DNA from: Piliocolobus tephrosceles
Taxonomy: Eukaryota > Chordata > Mammalia > Primates > Cercopithecidae
Reading direction: 5' to 3'
NCBI RefSeq assembly: GCF_002776525.5
Contig: NC_045441.1
Span: 130,987,402-131,051,401, forward strand
Length of the DNA stretch: 64,000 nt
The notes under the pieces are model-generated. The model was not told the DNA's origin, searched no databases, and saw nothing but the letters and a program-made list of their open reading frames with translations. Of the stretch, positions 1 to 11,485 are shown piece by piece. The position numbers were made by a program, and so were the translations under genes. Position 1 is the first letter of the stretch. Each line of letters begins with the position of its first letter.

Positions 1-499
1 TTTAGAATATTAAATAGCAAGATAAATATTAATAATGCTTATTTAAGTTAAAAAGAATAAGAAAATTGTGGATATAATCTATTTGTCTCAAAACATAAAT
101 GAAAAACCATGTAAATGCAAAAGATATATAGAGTCTGGGAGTAAACTCAAAGTGTTAGCATGTGTTGACTAAGAGGTGGGATTACGAATGATGCTTAGTT
201 TTCTACTTTAAAAAGGTCTAAATTTTGTAATATGAACGTATATTGTTTTTATAAATGAATTATTTAAAACATACCCTAGAGAATAAAGGGGAATAAGGCT
301 GATTCTAGTACCAGAAATAAAGTACTGTTCTTGTCTTATCTTCTCTTGGTACTCCTGTTAATCTTCCCCAAGCCTGGGCCTATACCTCACCACACCCTTC
401 TGTGTGAGCACACAGTTAGAAACCCCAAAGAGAAAAGGGTAGACTATCAACAAGGGCAAGAGACATTGAGCTCTCTCTAGCAGGCAGTATTCTAAGTGC
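1..499. other. No feature recognised
   Basis: A+T-rich sequence with no open frame of note, no exon-like segment and no repeat I can name. Confidence 0.5.
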
Positions 500-645
500 T
501 TTACATAGATTTCTTTAATCTTCACAATAATTCTATAATATAGGTAGTCATACCCCCATTTTGAAGAAATTGAAGCACAGAAGAATTAACTTGGCTAATC
601 TCACACAGCTAATGTGTGATACAACCTAGGCAGTCAGAGAGTGGT
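500..645 (+). repeat. MIR-type SINE relic
   Basis: The text 'ctaagtgctttacat...cacaataattctataat...cacacagctaatg' follows the MIR core and 3' region. It is diverged and has no coding content. Confidence 0.75.
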
Positions 646-2109
646 GGGAAATGCCTCACCTCCAAATTTGGTCATCAGAAGAACCCCACGTGGGGCAGGG
701 ACTACAGAAGGCAGGGCCCTAGTATTTGATCTTTTGTTTCTACCTTCTCTGTTTCCTGCATTCTGAGTCTTCAAAGTTTTAGAAACAGATGAATATCACA
801 GGTCAAAATGAGTTCTGTGTCCTTGTGACCACACTGGGACTTAGCCGGATGGTGATGAGGCTCACCTTTTTCAATAATTAGGGTCAGTGGGAAGACAATC
901 ACTATTAAGCCTTCTCCCCGGCACATGTGTGCCTTAACCCACACTATAGCATACCACTAGAAAAGTGGGCTCAGCCTCTCTGGAGAGCCTTTGGATGGAG
1001 TCTAAGAGGCAGGATCCCTAATTCTGCTGATGACACTATTTTTGACTCTTTTTCTGCACCCTTTGCGATCCTGCCTCTGTCTCACCCCATCCATTAACCT
1101 ATGCCTTACAGGACAGAGTACAAGTTCTGGAGTACATACCAGTGAGGACACCCAAATAGAAGATAAATTTCATGGTGATACAGCTCTTCCCCCTGTGAGA
1201 TGTAGAAGAAAATCAGCAGATGTGGAGCGGTTGCTTAGTTGTCTCCTCAGGAACACCTGATATACTCAGTGGCTATGGTTAGGTACCGGGACACTCTATG
1301 GGACTGGAAAGCAGCTATGGGCATAAACAGGGGAGGGACATGGCTTCAGAGAGAGAGATGAAAGCCCTTCTGTTCCAGGGAAGGTGGAGGACTGTGCCTC
1401 TGTTGGCGAATTTCAGGGAAGGAAACTCCTGGATTCAGCTCCTTCTATCTGCTGCCCCTAAAAGCACATCTGTTTGAGGGTAGTACAGTGGTCTGTGGAA
1501 ATGGCAGCTCTAGGCTCAGGACTTATCTTCCCCACAGAGTTTCTGAGACCAGGGCTGTGAGGGACAATATTCTTTACCTTAGCTCACGGAGAAAGTGTCC
1601 TGAGGTTTGCTCTGAACCTCCTAATAGTTACTTATACTCTCCCCAGCCCCTCCCATCTTTGTTACACTAGCTTCATATGTCCCTTTGATCACTATTTCAT
1701 CACTCAGTCATCATCACTAAGTTGGTATTTGTTGTCCTGACCAACAGCATTGAGCCAAGAAAATATGGAAATGAAAAGCATTCATAGAAGTTATCTTGAT
1801 AGTTGGGGGATTGTTTACAGTCTAGATGACATTAGGCCTGGTGACAATTCAGAAGGCAGTACCTCTAATACTTAAAGATTTAGATTAATAATAGGCTACC
1901 AAAGTCATCCTTGGATAACTGGGAGCGCAGTCTAACAAGAAAAAGAGTGGTAACACTAATAGCTGATATCCTCTAAGCATTTACTGAATCCTAGACACTG
2001 AGCTAACATCTTTATGGACTTGTTAGTAAAGATTTTATATCAGATTAGTCTGAGATGTAAAATTCATTACACTTTGTATCACTCTAACCCTTTAAAGTTT
2101 CTTAAACCC
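646..2109. other. No feature recognised
   Basis: The short open frames here (1,030-1,260 and 1,488-1,670) show no domain, signal or family resemblance and look like chance frames. No splice-flanked exon was seen. Confidence 0.5.
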
Positions 2110-2265
2110 ATAATTTCATTCCAAATGTCACAACAACCTTAGAAAGAAGAGATAGGGCTGGGCCTGGTATCATTATTTCTGGTGTGTGGGTGGCAGAACT
2201 GAAGCAGAGAGAATCTAAGTAATATTCCCAAAGTCACATGTGGCAGATGATGAGAAGTAGGCCTT
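2110..2265 (+). repeat. Probable MIR relic
   Basis: The order 'cacaacaacctta...gaactgaagcagagagaat...cccaaagtcacatgtggcag' resembles the MIR 3' half in diverged form. Confidence 0.55.
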
Positions 2266-2269
2266 GTTA

Positions 2270-2815
2270 CTGGTGTAGGGTTGCAGGTCCCCCACCAGGT
2301 TACTTAAGGGTGTATGGCCACTGCTTGAAACTTAATGGCCAAGTAGTGAGTCAAGGCCATGGTGCCTAGCCAAGTAGCAGGTGTCCTTGATGGCCAAGTG
2401 GTGAGTCAAGGCCATGGTCCCTAGCCAAGTAGCAGGTGTCCTTGATGGCCAAGTGGTGAGTCAAGGCCATGGTNNNNNNNNNNAAGTAGCAGGTGTCCTT
2501 GATGGCCAAGTGGTGAGTCAAGGCCATGGTGCCCAGCCGAGGAGCAGGTGTCCTTGAGTACCCAAACATCCCAGAGAATATCTGAGAACGTAAGGAAAAC
2601 AGTCCCATCATGCACACACGGTAGGCAAAGAGCCAGAAAATTAGCTTAAAAGCAGTTTAGAGATGGAAAGCAGGTCAGGTCTCTAAAGCTGTCCTCTGCT
2701 ATCTAGGAGTGTCTCATATGTAAGTCCTAATAAACTTATCCACTGGCCAAGCTGGACTTGTCTGAGTCATTCTTTGGTCTCTTGGCTCCCTCCTAGTTTG
2801 GGGGGAAGTTTTTTT
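2270..2815 (+). mobile_element. Probable class I endogenous retrovirus LTR
   Basis: A stretch with a tandem-repeat-bearing left part and an AATAAA at about 2,727 is followed by 'gtctgagtcattctttggtctcttggctccctcc', which is the style of the R-U5 end of class I (gammaretrovirus-like) LTRs. The downstream 'aacggggtcagagag' at about 2,858 resembles the start of an ERV internal region, and the sequence to about 3,180 may be leader. No retroviral reading frame survives. The family is not assigned. Confidence 0.5.
2346..2556 (+). repeat. 55-bp tandem repeat, four units, with a sequence gap
   Basis: Units start at 2,346, 2,401, 2,456 and 2,513, each beginning 'gtgagtcaaggccatggt'. The first two are nearly identical, and the fourth drifts after 'cagccgaggagcaggtgtcc'. 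Ten N bases at 2,474-2,483 replace what the other units predict to be 8 bases, so the gap falls inside the array and the true copy number is unknown. Confidence 0.9.
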
Positions 2816-3480
2816 AAAAATATGATTCTGGATTTTTCTTGTTACAACTAGCATCACAAACGGGGTCAGAGAGAACAAACATCGAGCCAGGAATGGGTGT
2901 CTATGGTGGGGAATCCCTGGGCAGTCAGCAATGTCTATGTGGAGTGGAGTTGCCCAACTGCACAACCTTTGTGGGCCACCACATGAGTACAGGGGTGCTT
3001 GGAAAACACTGGCAAGGACTGAATACCTATTGCAAGAAGCCAAGATATTAAAGTATGATAATGATAGTAAATGTGGTGTTATTGCAATAAGACTGGCTAA
3101 TCACAAATCATTAGAGCAGGAAAGGGAGAAAGGGTTGAAACTCTTGCAGAAGTTCAAAGCCATGGTTTTCTAATCCTCCAGCTGGTTACATATTGCGATC
3201 CTTTCTTGTGCACATTTTAAAACTGAGGGGCAAATTACAACAAGAAAAATTCAGAGCTCATATGGTTAATCTACAACTATAGAGTTGAGTAGAGTCTTCT
3301 AAAGCTCTCTATTTCTCTTTCCTTTTCTGCCTGCTTTGAATCTACTGTTATTAAGCTACCGGTATTGAGATAAAACTAATTCAAGGCCAGTTTGAGATTT
3401 CATTTTTCTTATACTGTTCAGCCAGTTCTAGCTAAAATGTAAAGAATTAAACTCATTTGGACCTGAAAAAACTATTTTCT

Positions 3481-3788
3481 GGCTGGACATGTTGCCTCAC
3501 TCATAATCCCAACGCTTTTTAGGAGGCTGAGGTAGGAGGATCACTTGAGCCCAGGAGTCTGAGATCAATCTGAGCAAGATGGTGAGACTCTTGTCTCTAC
3601 AGAAAAATCTAAAAATGTAACTGGGTGTAGTGGCTTATGCCTGTCTCAGCTACTTGGGAGGTGGAGGCACGAAAATCCCTTGAGTTCAGGAGTTTGAGGT
3701 TGCAGTGAGCTGTGATCACACCACTATGCTCCAGACTTGGTGAGAGAATGAGGCCCCATCTCTAAGAATAAATAAATAAATAAAATAA
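3481..3788 (+). mobile_element. Alu element, old (AluJ-like)
   Basis: A full-length diverged Alu in plus orientation, from 'ggctggacatgttgcctcac' to an 'aataaataaataaa' tail. Its many substitutions suggest an old subfamily. Confidence 0.85.
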
Positions 3789-4079
3789 AAGTTGTTTTCT
3801 TTGTGTTTACCTAGGAGATTATGTTTTACATCCTAAATTTATAACACTATGGTTTGTATTGATACCCATTTAACTGGAATATCATGCACAAACTCTAGTC
3901 TATATAGCTCCAATCCCCTTTTTCATGTTGTTGTCATAAAGTATATCTTTGTCTATTGCATAACCAAGAAAATAGATTTATAATTATTTTTAATTCGTCT
4001 TATAAATTTTGTATGAAATAAAAGGTGGAGTTACAACAACCAAAAATACAATAAAACATTTTTATATTCGTCCATGTAG

Positions 4080-5480
4080 TTATCTTTAGTTGAGATATTT
4101 ATATACTCATTAACTTTAAGTTTCTGTCCAGGGTTCTTCCTCTTCAACCTGAAGGACTCCTTTTAGTATTTCATGTAGGGAAGATACTGGTACCACACTC
4201 CCTTAACTTTTGTATATCTGAGAATGTCTTAATTTCTTCCTGTTTTTTTGAAGGATGGTTTAGCTGAACACATAATTCTTAGTTGAAAAATCTTTTTTCC
4301 TTTAAGCATTAAATATTACTACCTTACTACTTTTAGCCTACATAATTTCTGATAAAAAAAACTGACAGTTGATCTTATGAGAATCCCATGTATGTGAAAA
4401 GATGCTTCTCTTTTGCTGCTTTCAAGTTTCTCTCTTTGTTTTTTGACTGATTATAATGTGCCTTTGTGTGGATCTCTCTAAGTTTCTCCAGTTTGAGTTT
4501 GTTGAGCTTCACTGATGTGTAGATTCATGTTTTCAACAAATTTGGGAAGTTTTGGGCCATTATTTCTTAAATACTTTTTATGCACATTTCTCTTTGTTTC
4601 TTCCTGCTGGGGTTTCCATTATGTGTATGTTTAAGTGCTTGATGGTATCCCACAGGTACCTTAGTCTGTGTTCACTTTTCTTCTTTCTTCTTTCTGCTCC
4701 TCAGACTGGATAATAGCAGTTGTCATGTCTTCAAGTTTGCTGATTATTTCTTCTAGCTTAAATATGCCATTGAACCTCTTTAATAAATTTCCTGCTTTAT
4801 TAATTATTGTACTCTTTAGCTCTAGAATTTCTGTTTGGTACCTTTTTTTCTATTAAAATATTTTTCTCTAAACATTTTTAAAACGTACTCATTGACATTC
4901 TCATTTTTTTCATACATCATTTTCTTGAGTGTCTTTAGTTCTTTGTACCTATTTTTCTTTAGTTCTTTGAACATATTTAAGACAGTAATTTAACGCCTTT
5001 GTTTATTAAGTTCAATACTGGTCTTCCTCAGGGGTAGTTTCTGTTGATGTTGATTTATTTTGTTCTTTTGAATGGACCATACTTTCTTATTTCTTTGAAT
5101 ACTTTATGATTTTTTTGTTGAACCACAGACATTTGGATATTATAGAGTCACAATTCTGTAAGTCAAATTATTTGTCTTCCCAAAAGTTTGTTGTTGTTTT
5201 TTTATTGTTGAAGCCTTTTTTTTTATTGTCAAAGTAGACATCCACTTGTTTAGTGATTTTGTAATACTAATTTTGTAAAGACTGTATTCCTAGACATATA
5301 TGGTCATTGAAGTCTGTTTCTTTAGCTGTATTTAGCTAATGTTTTGACAGAGATTTCACTGAATTCCTGGAACACAATACAAAAAACAAAACAAAACAAA
5401 AACTTCAAAAGCTAACAAACAACAAAAAAGTCAAAACACAAGTAAACAAGGAAACAAACAAACAAAAAAACACCCAAACA
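4080..5480 (-). mobile_element. Old L1 fragment, 5' part
   Basis: On the minus strand this follows the 5' portion of older L1 elements. On the plus strand one sees 'agtatttcatgtaggg', 'gaaggatggtttagctgaac' and 'caacaaatttgggaagtttt', all familiar from L1M copies. Related sequence occurs at 22,040-22,300 and 26,540-26,740. There are many stops and no usable frame. The right end runs into an A/C-rich stretch (5,380-5,475). Confidence 0.65.
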
Positions 5481-6244
5481 ATCTCTTTCATCTTAGTTGG
5501 TAGACTCTGTGCTGGTGTAGTTCTCCAGTACGTAACCAGGCTTAAACTGAACCTAGACGTCAGTCAAAAGTAAACGGTTAGGATATTTTTTGATCTTTTC
5601 TGATAATGTATTTTGCCCCTAGATAAATGTGTGATTTTCTAAATTCCCCAGTATATATTGTTTCTTTTGAGTTCCATAGTTTCCCAAAGAATCTTTCCCT
5701 GACATTTTCTCTGAGACTTTAGATGGTGTATTATATGTCTCAATAGTAATCTTTTGCCCTGCAGAATTTTTGTTTTACGATATTCTTACACAATGGCTGC
5801 CACTTTTTGCCATGAATAGAATCTGTGTTAAGTGAAACAAAGATTAGCACATTGTTCCAGTCCTTCAGGTAGTCCAGACAGATTAGAATAGACATACATA
5901 ATACTTTGTGAATGAAGTTTGCTCTGCACCCTCTGGAACCAGGGGGTGATACAGGGGATACAGGCTGTCATTTTCAAGACTGCTGGTGAGGTGGGGAGAG
6001 GGTGGGCAAAGGTAAGTAAAAACACCATGAAGCTTTCCTAATGTTTTTGAGTTGTTTGTTTTTTTTCTTGTATCAGTGTTCACTTGGTTGCTGAAAAACT
6101 GAATATTTTCTGAAGTTCTAATAAAGTTGATTTTGGGAGTTTCGGGTTGTTTTCGTCTTTTCAATTAAGAGTCAGGAGCTTGAAGCTGCCTATTCCACTA
6201 TTTTCTCATGTTACTCATCCCTGGCCTCTGAGTTTTTGATGTGT

Positions 6245-6838
6245 ATTCATCAGGTTTCTCTAGAGGAAGAGAGCCAATAGTATATGTCTATACACACATG
6301 CACATGCACACACACACATACACATACACTCCCTTTCATATGTATATGAAAGGGAATTTATTAGGGAGAATTGGCTCACATGATTACAAAGGTGAAGCCC
6401 CCAAATAGGTTGTCTCCAAGGTGGGAAATGAGAAAAGCTGGTAGTGTAGCTCAGTCCCAGTTCAAAAGCCTCAAGACCAAGGAAGCTGACAGTATAGCTT
6501 CCAGTCTGAGGCAGGTTGCTGGTGCAAGTCCTAGAGTCCAAAGGCTGAAGAACCTGGGGTCTGATGTTCAAGGGCAGGAGGAAAAAAGACATCTCACTCT
6601 AGAAGGGAGAGAGAAAAAGAAAGAGAGAGGAATCTAAGAAAGCTGAATGTTCCCCTTCTGCAAACTTTATTCTAGCCTCGCCCATGGCTAGAATAAAGCC
6701 TTCTCTTCCAGTCCACTGACCCACATGTCAGTCTCCCCTGGAAACACCCTCACAGACACTCCCAGAAACAATGCTTCACTGTCCATCTAGGCATCTCTCA
6801 ATCCAGTCAAGTTGACACCTGTGTTAACCATTACAGAG
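6245..6838. mobile_element. Old interspersed repeat inserted in copy A
   Basis: This runs from 'tttctctagaggaagagagcc' through 'ggaatttattagggagaattggctcacatgatt' to 'cagtcaagttgacacctgtgttaaccatta'. That is a recurring human and primate interspersed repeat whose name I cannot give with confidence. Copies B and C lack it at the same place. It contains a CA-rich microsatellite at 6,292-6,330. Confidence 0.6.
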
Positions 6839-7705
6839 AGCGTAGTCTCTGTAGGGTTAAATGGAATTAGAGAGATGCACATGAGAGAGTGCAAGACTGA
6901 CTTGACCTGTTTATAACCAGGACTTAGAGCCTAGAGAAAGACAGCCTGGGTTTTGAGAAACTCTTGATGAGGGAGATTTCAAGTTTTCCCGTTACTCAAA
7001 ACTTTTAAGAGTTCTCAAACCTGATTAGTCTCAGGAGACAAGAGCTGAAAGTTTCTTTGGTGTTTCCTTCATTGCATCCCCAGGGTTTCTCTGAACTAAC
7101 TTTCCTTAGTGAATAATATTCCTTAGGGATGCAATGCAGAGTGAAAGAAGGAGGGAAAGAGAAAGAGGGAAACAGTGGGGCATCCCATGGCATTATGATT
7201 TCTAGACTTTCTCCTTAATGTTTGTGTGAAATCAGTTTTCTCTTTCACTGAGAGTGAAGAAGCAGCAGCTTCCTCTGGCCCACAGAGCAATCTCAGTACT
7301 AATCAGTCAGGAAGCAGCCTGGATCGAGTCCTAGGCAGCCATTCAATTTTTTACTTCAGGGTATTTTTCTGGAGGTGAGTGTTTTCCAGGAGTTCTGCTC
7401 TGTGAAGGAGAAACTAGGAGAGGCTCAGGATGGGAAGTTCTGGGCTTGTTTGCCCTCTAGGATGAGGATATTCAGATTTTAAAGAGTAATAGGCTCATCA
7501 AATTCTTCTTGCATAGCAGAAAGCACCTTCAAGTATTCTCTGACTCAGTGCTTGACATAGGCACAGGTCGTTGCTATTGTTAGAACCATCATCTCTCCTT
7601 TCTTTTCAGTGGGTCCCACGTAAGCAGAGATGGTGGAAATCAGACTGAGTTCTTCCATCAAGTGGGTCCTTGTTACCCAAATATCATTTTACAAGAGGTC
7701 TCAGA

Positions 7706-8011
7706 GCCGGGCGCGGTGGCTCACACCTGTAATCCCAGCACTTTGGGAGGCTGAGGTAGGCGGATCACAAGGTCAGGAGATTGAGACCATCCCAGCTAAC
7801 ATGGTGAAATCCCGCCTCTACTGAAAATAATAATAAAAAATAGCCAGGCGTGGTGGTGGGCACCTGTAGTCCCAGCTACTTGGGAGGCTGAGGCAGGAGA
7901 ATGACATGAATCTGGGAGGTGGAGTTTGCAGTGAGCCAAGATTGCTCTACTGCACTCCAGCCTGGGCAACAGAGCAAGACTCCATCTCAAAAAAAAAAAA
8001 AAAAAAAAAAA
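7706..8011 (+). mobile_element. Alu element with target site duplication
   Basis: A complete Alu starting 'gccgggcgcggtggctcaca' with a poly(A) tail. It is flanked by 'aggtctcaga' (7,696-7,705) and 'aggtttcaga' (8,012-8,021). The empty site is visible in copies B (9,570) and C (31,525). Confidence 0.95.
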
Positions 8012-11000
8012 AGGTTTCAGAGAGAGGACTGAATGATGACTGGGCAGTGTCTCATTGAGGACAGAAGGGAGAGAAAGCAGCTGCCTTCAGCATTGGCCAT
8101 AGCCAAGTGTGCCTAGGTTCTGATCATAGATTCATCCTTTAATTGATGAATTCATTCAGAAATAGTACTAGATCATGAGACACAATCAACAAGGATGACA
8201 ATCTTCTTGCTTTCATGGTGCTTACATTGTAAAATGAGTGACAGAAAGTAAGCAAAAAGGAAACATATAATTTCAAGTGATGAAGGCTAAAGAGAAAAGT
8301 AGATCTTAGTGAGGAGATAGCGAGTGGAGGGTGGTATGTGTTTTTTTAGACAGAATGATGAGGACAGTTTTCCCTGAACTTGGACACTTAAGCAAACACC
8401 TGAAGGAAGTAAGGGATAAAGCCCAGAAACTCTAAGATACTCAGGAGATGAGGTCTATTTTATGTTAGTGACAGCTGACTCTTTAATTTCTGATATGATT
8501 TTGGGAGAAAAATGTGATTGTATAAGGAACATTGTAAAGTTGGTTCTGATAGTTTTTGCTGTTTTCTTTTATTTCTCTGGAGGGACAGGAGCTTGGAGCT
8601 TTCTAGTCCAATATTCTGCTCACATCACTCACGTTTCCCTGCCCTGAGGATTTTTAATGTGTATCTTGGAAACTTTTATGGAGGCTTCTGCTTGTGAACA
8701 GCTTAGGCTTTGAAGGGTTAAATGGATTAAGAAAATGCATGTAAGAGAACATGGGGCTTACTCGAACTGTTTGATACTAATCAGGACTCGTAGCATAGAG
8801 GAAGACAGCGTGAGTGCTGATATACTCTTGACGAGGAAGATTTTAAATTCACTCAGTATATAAAACTTTTAAGCATGCTAAGTAAGACTTGATTGGCCTC
8901 AGAATAGAAGAGCTGAAACTTTCCTTTCTCTCTCCTTAACTGTGTTCCCAGAGTTTCCCTGAACTAGCTTTCCTCAATGAATAACATTCCTCAGGAACAC
9001 AGTGTGAAGGGAAAGAGGAAGGGAGAGAGAAAGAGTCAAACAGTGCAGCATCCCATGGTGCTATAATTCCTAGACACTTTCCTAAATGATTGTGTGAAGA
9101 CAGTTTCCTTTTTCAATGAGGGTTAAGGCAGCAGCAGCTTCCTCTGACCCATGGAGCTGCCTCAGCACCTATCAGGCAGATCCAGAGGGCCATACAACAT
9201 TTCACTTCAGTTTCTTTCTTGAAGGTAAATGCCTTCCAGTAGATTTTCTCTGTGGAAGAAAGAGTGAGTTTCAGGACGGGATGGGATGTTCTGAGTCGGC
9301 ATACCATCTAGAACAGGGACACCCAGATCCTGAATTGTGGGCTAGTGTAGCAGCAGAGTAGATGGGCTGAACTCCAAATCCCTCCTTCAGAGCAGAAATC
9401 ACTTTCATCTCTTCTGTGGCCCAATGCCAGATATAGCACAGCTCCTTGCTGTTGTCAGAACCATTATCTCTCCTTTCTTTTCAGGTAGTTCTAGGTAAAC
9501 AGAGATTGTGGAAATTTGACTGAGCTCTTTCATCAAGTTGGTCCTTGTTACCCGACTGTCATTTTATAAGAGGCCTCAGAGAGAGGACTAACAGATTACT
9601 GGGCATTGTCTCAGTGAAGACAGAAGGGCGAGAAAGCAGTTTCCTTCAGCATTAGCCATAACCAGGCCTGGAAAGGCTTTGTTTGTAGATTTTTTCTTTA
9701 ATTGATCAATTCATTGATTAATTTAGAAATAGTACCACCTCATTCTGTATGAGAAACAGTAAACAAGAACAATCCATTTCTTGTTTTCCTGGTGCTTACA
9801 CTGAAAAATGAGTGACAGAAAATAAACATAAGGTAAACAAATATTTTCTGGTGATCAAGGCTAAAATGATAAATATATTCTAATGAGGTGATAGAGAGTG
9901 AAATAGAGTATGCATTCTGTTAGAGAGAATAAAGAAGAAAGTCTCCCTGAGCTTGGACACTTGGGCAAAGACCTGAAAGAAGTGAGGAGTAAAGTCGACA
10001 AGTCCTAAGGTGCTCAGGATATGGGGTCTGTTTCATGTCAGTGACAGCTGAATCTTAAATTTCTCATATGATGTTGAGAGAAAAATGTGTTTATAGAAAG
10101 AACATTGGCTTTGTGACTTCCCAAATTTTCTGTTAGCCTGAGATCAGAGCCGTCTGTATTTGAGACCTGGGCTGGACCCAGGTGTCACACTTGGTGGCTT
10201 TGGCTCCCTGATGGATCCAGGGCTTTGAGCACTCCTGGAGGCAGGGGATGTTGAAATTGAACCTAAAGTCTCTTGTTTGGCAGCCCCAGTGTGAGGTCAG
10301 TGTGGGACAGATAGAAGCTGAGGATAAAAGTCCCTCTTATGTATCCTGTCTGAATCTTTCTTCTCTCACAATGATGAAAAGAGTTATCAGAGTCTTAGAG
10401 AGAGATGACCAGGCTCAAATCAGCTGAGGTGCTGGCTGCCTGCCTTCTGTGAGAAGACAACATTCACCGAGGACAGGAGCAAGGGAGGCTTTCATCCCCA
10501 AGACAGGGAGGAAGAAAGGAGTAATCCATCCTGGGAACCAACTGACTAATAGATTAAGAGATACTCAGTCCTTGCTCTCGAGAATTTTCAGAAATTTCTC
10601 CGGAGAGTTCCCTACCCTCACCAACACACAACAATGATGATGAAGGTAAAGGAAAAACTTTAAACATCCTGTAAATGGAACCTACATTGTGATGAACCAA
10701 AGAAACCAAGAATCCAGCTCAGAGGCATTGGCCAGGAAAGCTGTTGTATAGAACATGACACTGGAGCAGGAACTTACAGGACAGAAAATACGTGGCAAAC
10801 GAGTAATTTCGGACATTTTAGATGGAAGGGAGTTAGTGGTAGAAGGGAACACACTGAACACACTGTGGTCCTGGAGGCTGACTGCTGGCTGTTCAGAGTG
10901 GAGCAGGAGGCAGGTGAACTGAGCATTGAGGGGTGCAGTGGTGCATGCTGGGATGGGGAACAAGATCTCATGTCTACGGTATGGCACTGGGGACTGGGAT

Positions 11001-11056
11001 CATCTTCATAGCCAACACAATTTTTCTCACACATTGCATATTTAGAGAAAGTACCA

Positions 11057-11143
11057 CTAACCATATACAGGGAATAGCAGAAGACGAATGCCTAACCATA
11101 TACAGGACTAACCATATACAGGGAATAGTAGAAGACGAATGCC
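11057..11143 (+). repeat. 51-bp local direct duplication upstream of receptor remnant
   Basis: 'ctaaccatatacagggaatag' plus 'agaagacgaatgc' occurs at 11,057 and again at 11,108, with a partial third 'ctaaccatatacagga' between them. Copy C has the segment once (33,318-33,355). Confidence 0.85.
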
Positions 11144-11279
11144 TATCCTTCTAGTCATGGTGTGCAGCCTGTGAGCAGGAGGGGGATTTCAGAACAGTTT
11201 CTACTTCTGTTGGGACAGGAAACCATATTAACTCTCTTTTGTTTTCTAGATTTCAGAAGGGAAAAGCACTCAGAAGTAA

Positions 11280-11485
11280 ATGTTGAGGAATTACTCTAGC
11301 ACCATTGATTTTTTTCTCTTAGGCTTCCCTGGCTCTCAAGAAGTACTCCGTATCCAGTAGCACCACTGCTGGTTTTAGTGGTGACCCCTTTTCTGAACCC
11401 TTTCATCTTCACCCTGTGGAATGACAAATTCATACAGGCCTTTGGAGATGGCATGAAACGCTGCAATCAACTCCTCAGAATTTAG
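11280..11485 (+). pseudogene. Olfactory receptor remnant (OR9A-like) with large internal deletion
   Basis: The first 25 codons (MLRNYSSTIDFF...) and the last roughly 43 codons (ending FGDGMKRCNQLLRI, stop at 11,483-11,485) match the intact receptor at 33,494. Everything between is missing. The junction lies at about 11,355: sequence matching position 33,569 of the intact copy is followed by sequence matching about 34,310, a loss of about 740 bp that removes TM1 to TM6. Reading from the ATG hits TAG at 11,358-11,360, just after the junction. The upstream splice acceptor (AG at 11,248-11,249) and about 1 kb of flank on each side are conserved with the intact copy, so this is a duplicated gene that decayed, not a retrocopy. 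It may correspond to human OR9A3P; that is inference. Confidence 0.9.

Larger units (their letters stand above)
5667..8533 (+). repeat. Duplication unit copy A (no receptor gene)
   Basis: This is a diverged copy of the left part of the receptor-bearing unit. The stretches at 5,667-6,240 and 6,840-8,533 align by eye with 28,907-30,380 and 30,390-32,050, and partly with 8,534-10,107. Two insertions are specific to this copy: an old interspersed repeat at about 6,245-6,838 and an Alu at 7,706-8,011. It stops at about 8,533, before the segment that would hold a receptor gene. Confidence 0.75.

Noticed and set aside
2714..3173. Open frames on both strands beside the LTR-like block, considered as retroviral gag remnants
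   Set aside because: I could not see a recognisable retroviral protein motif. Only the nucleotide resemblance of the LTR end supports an ERV.
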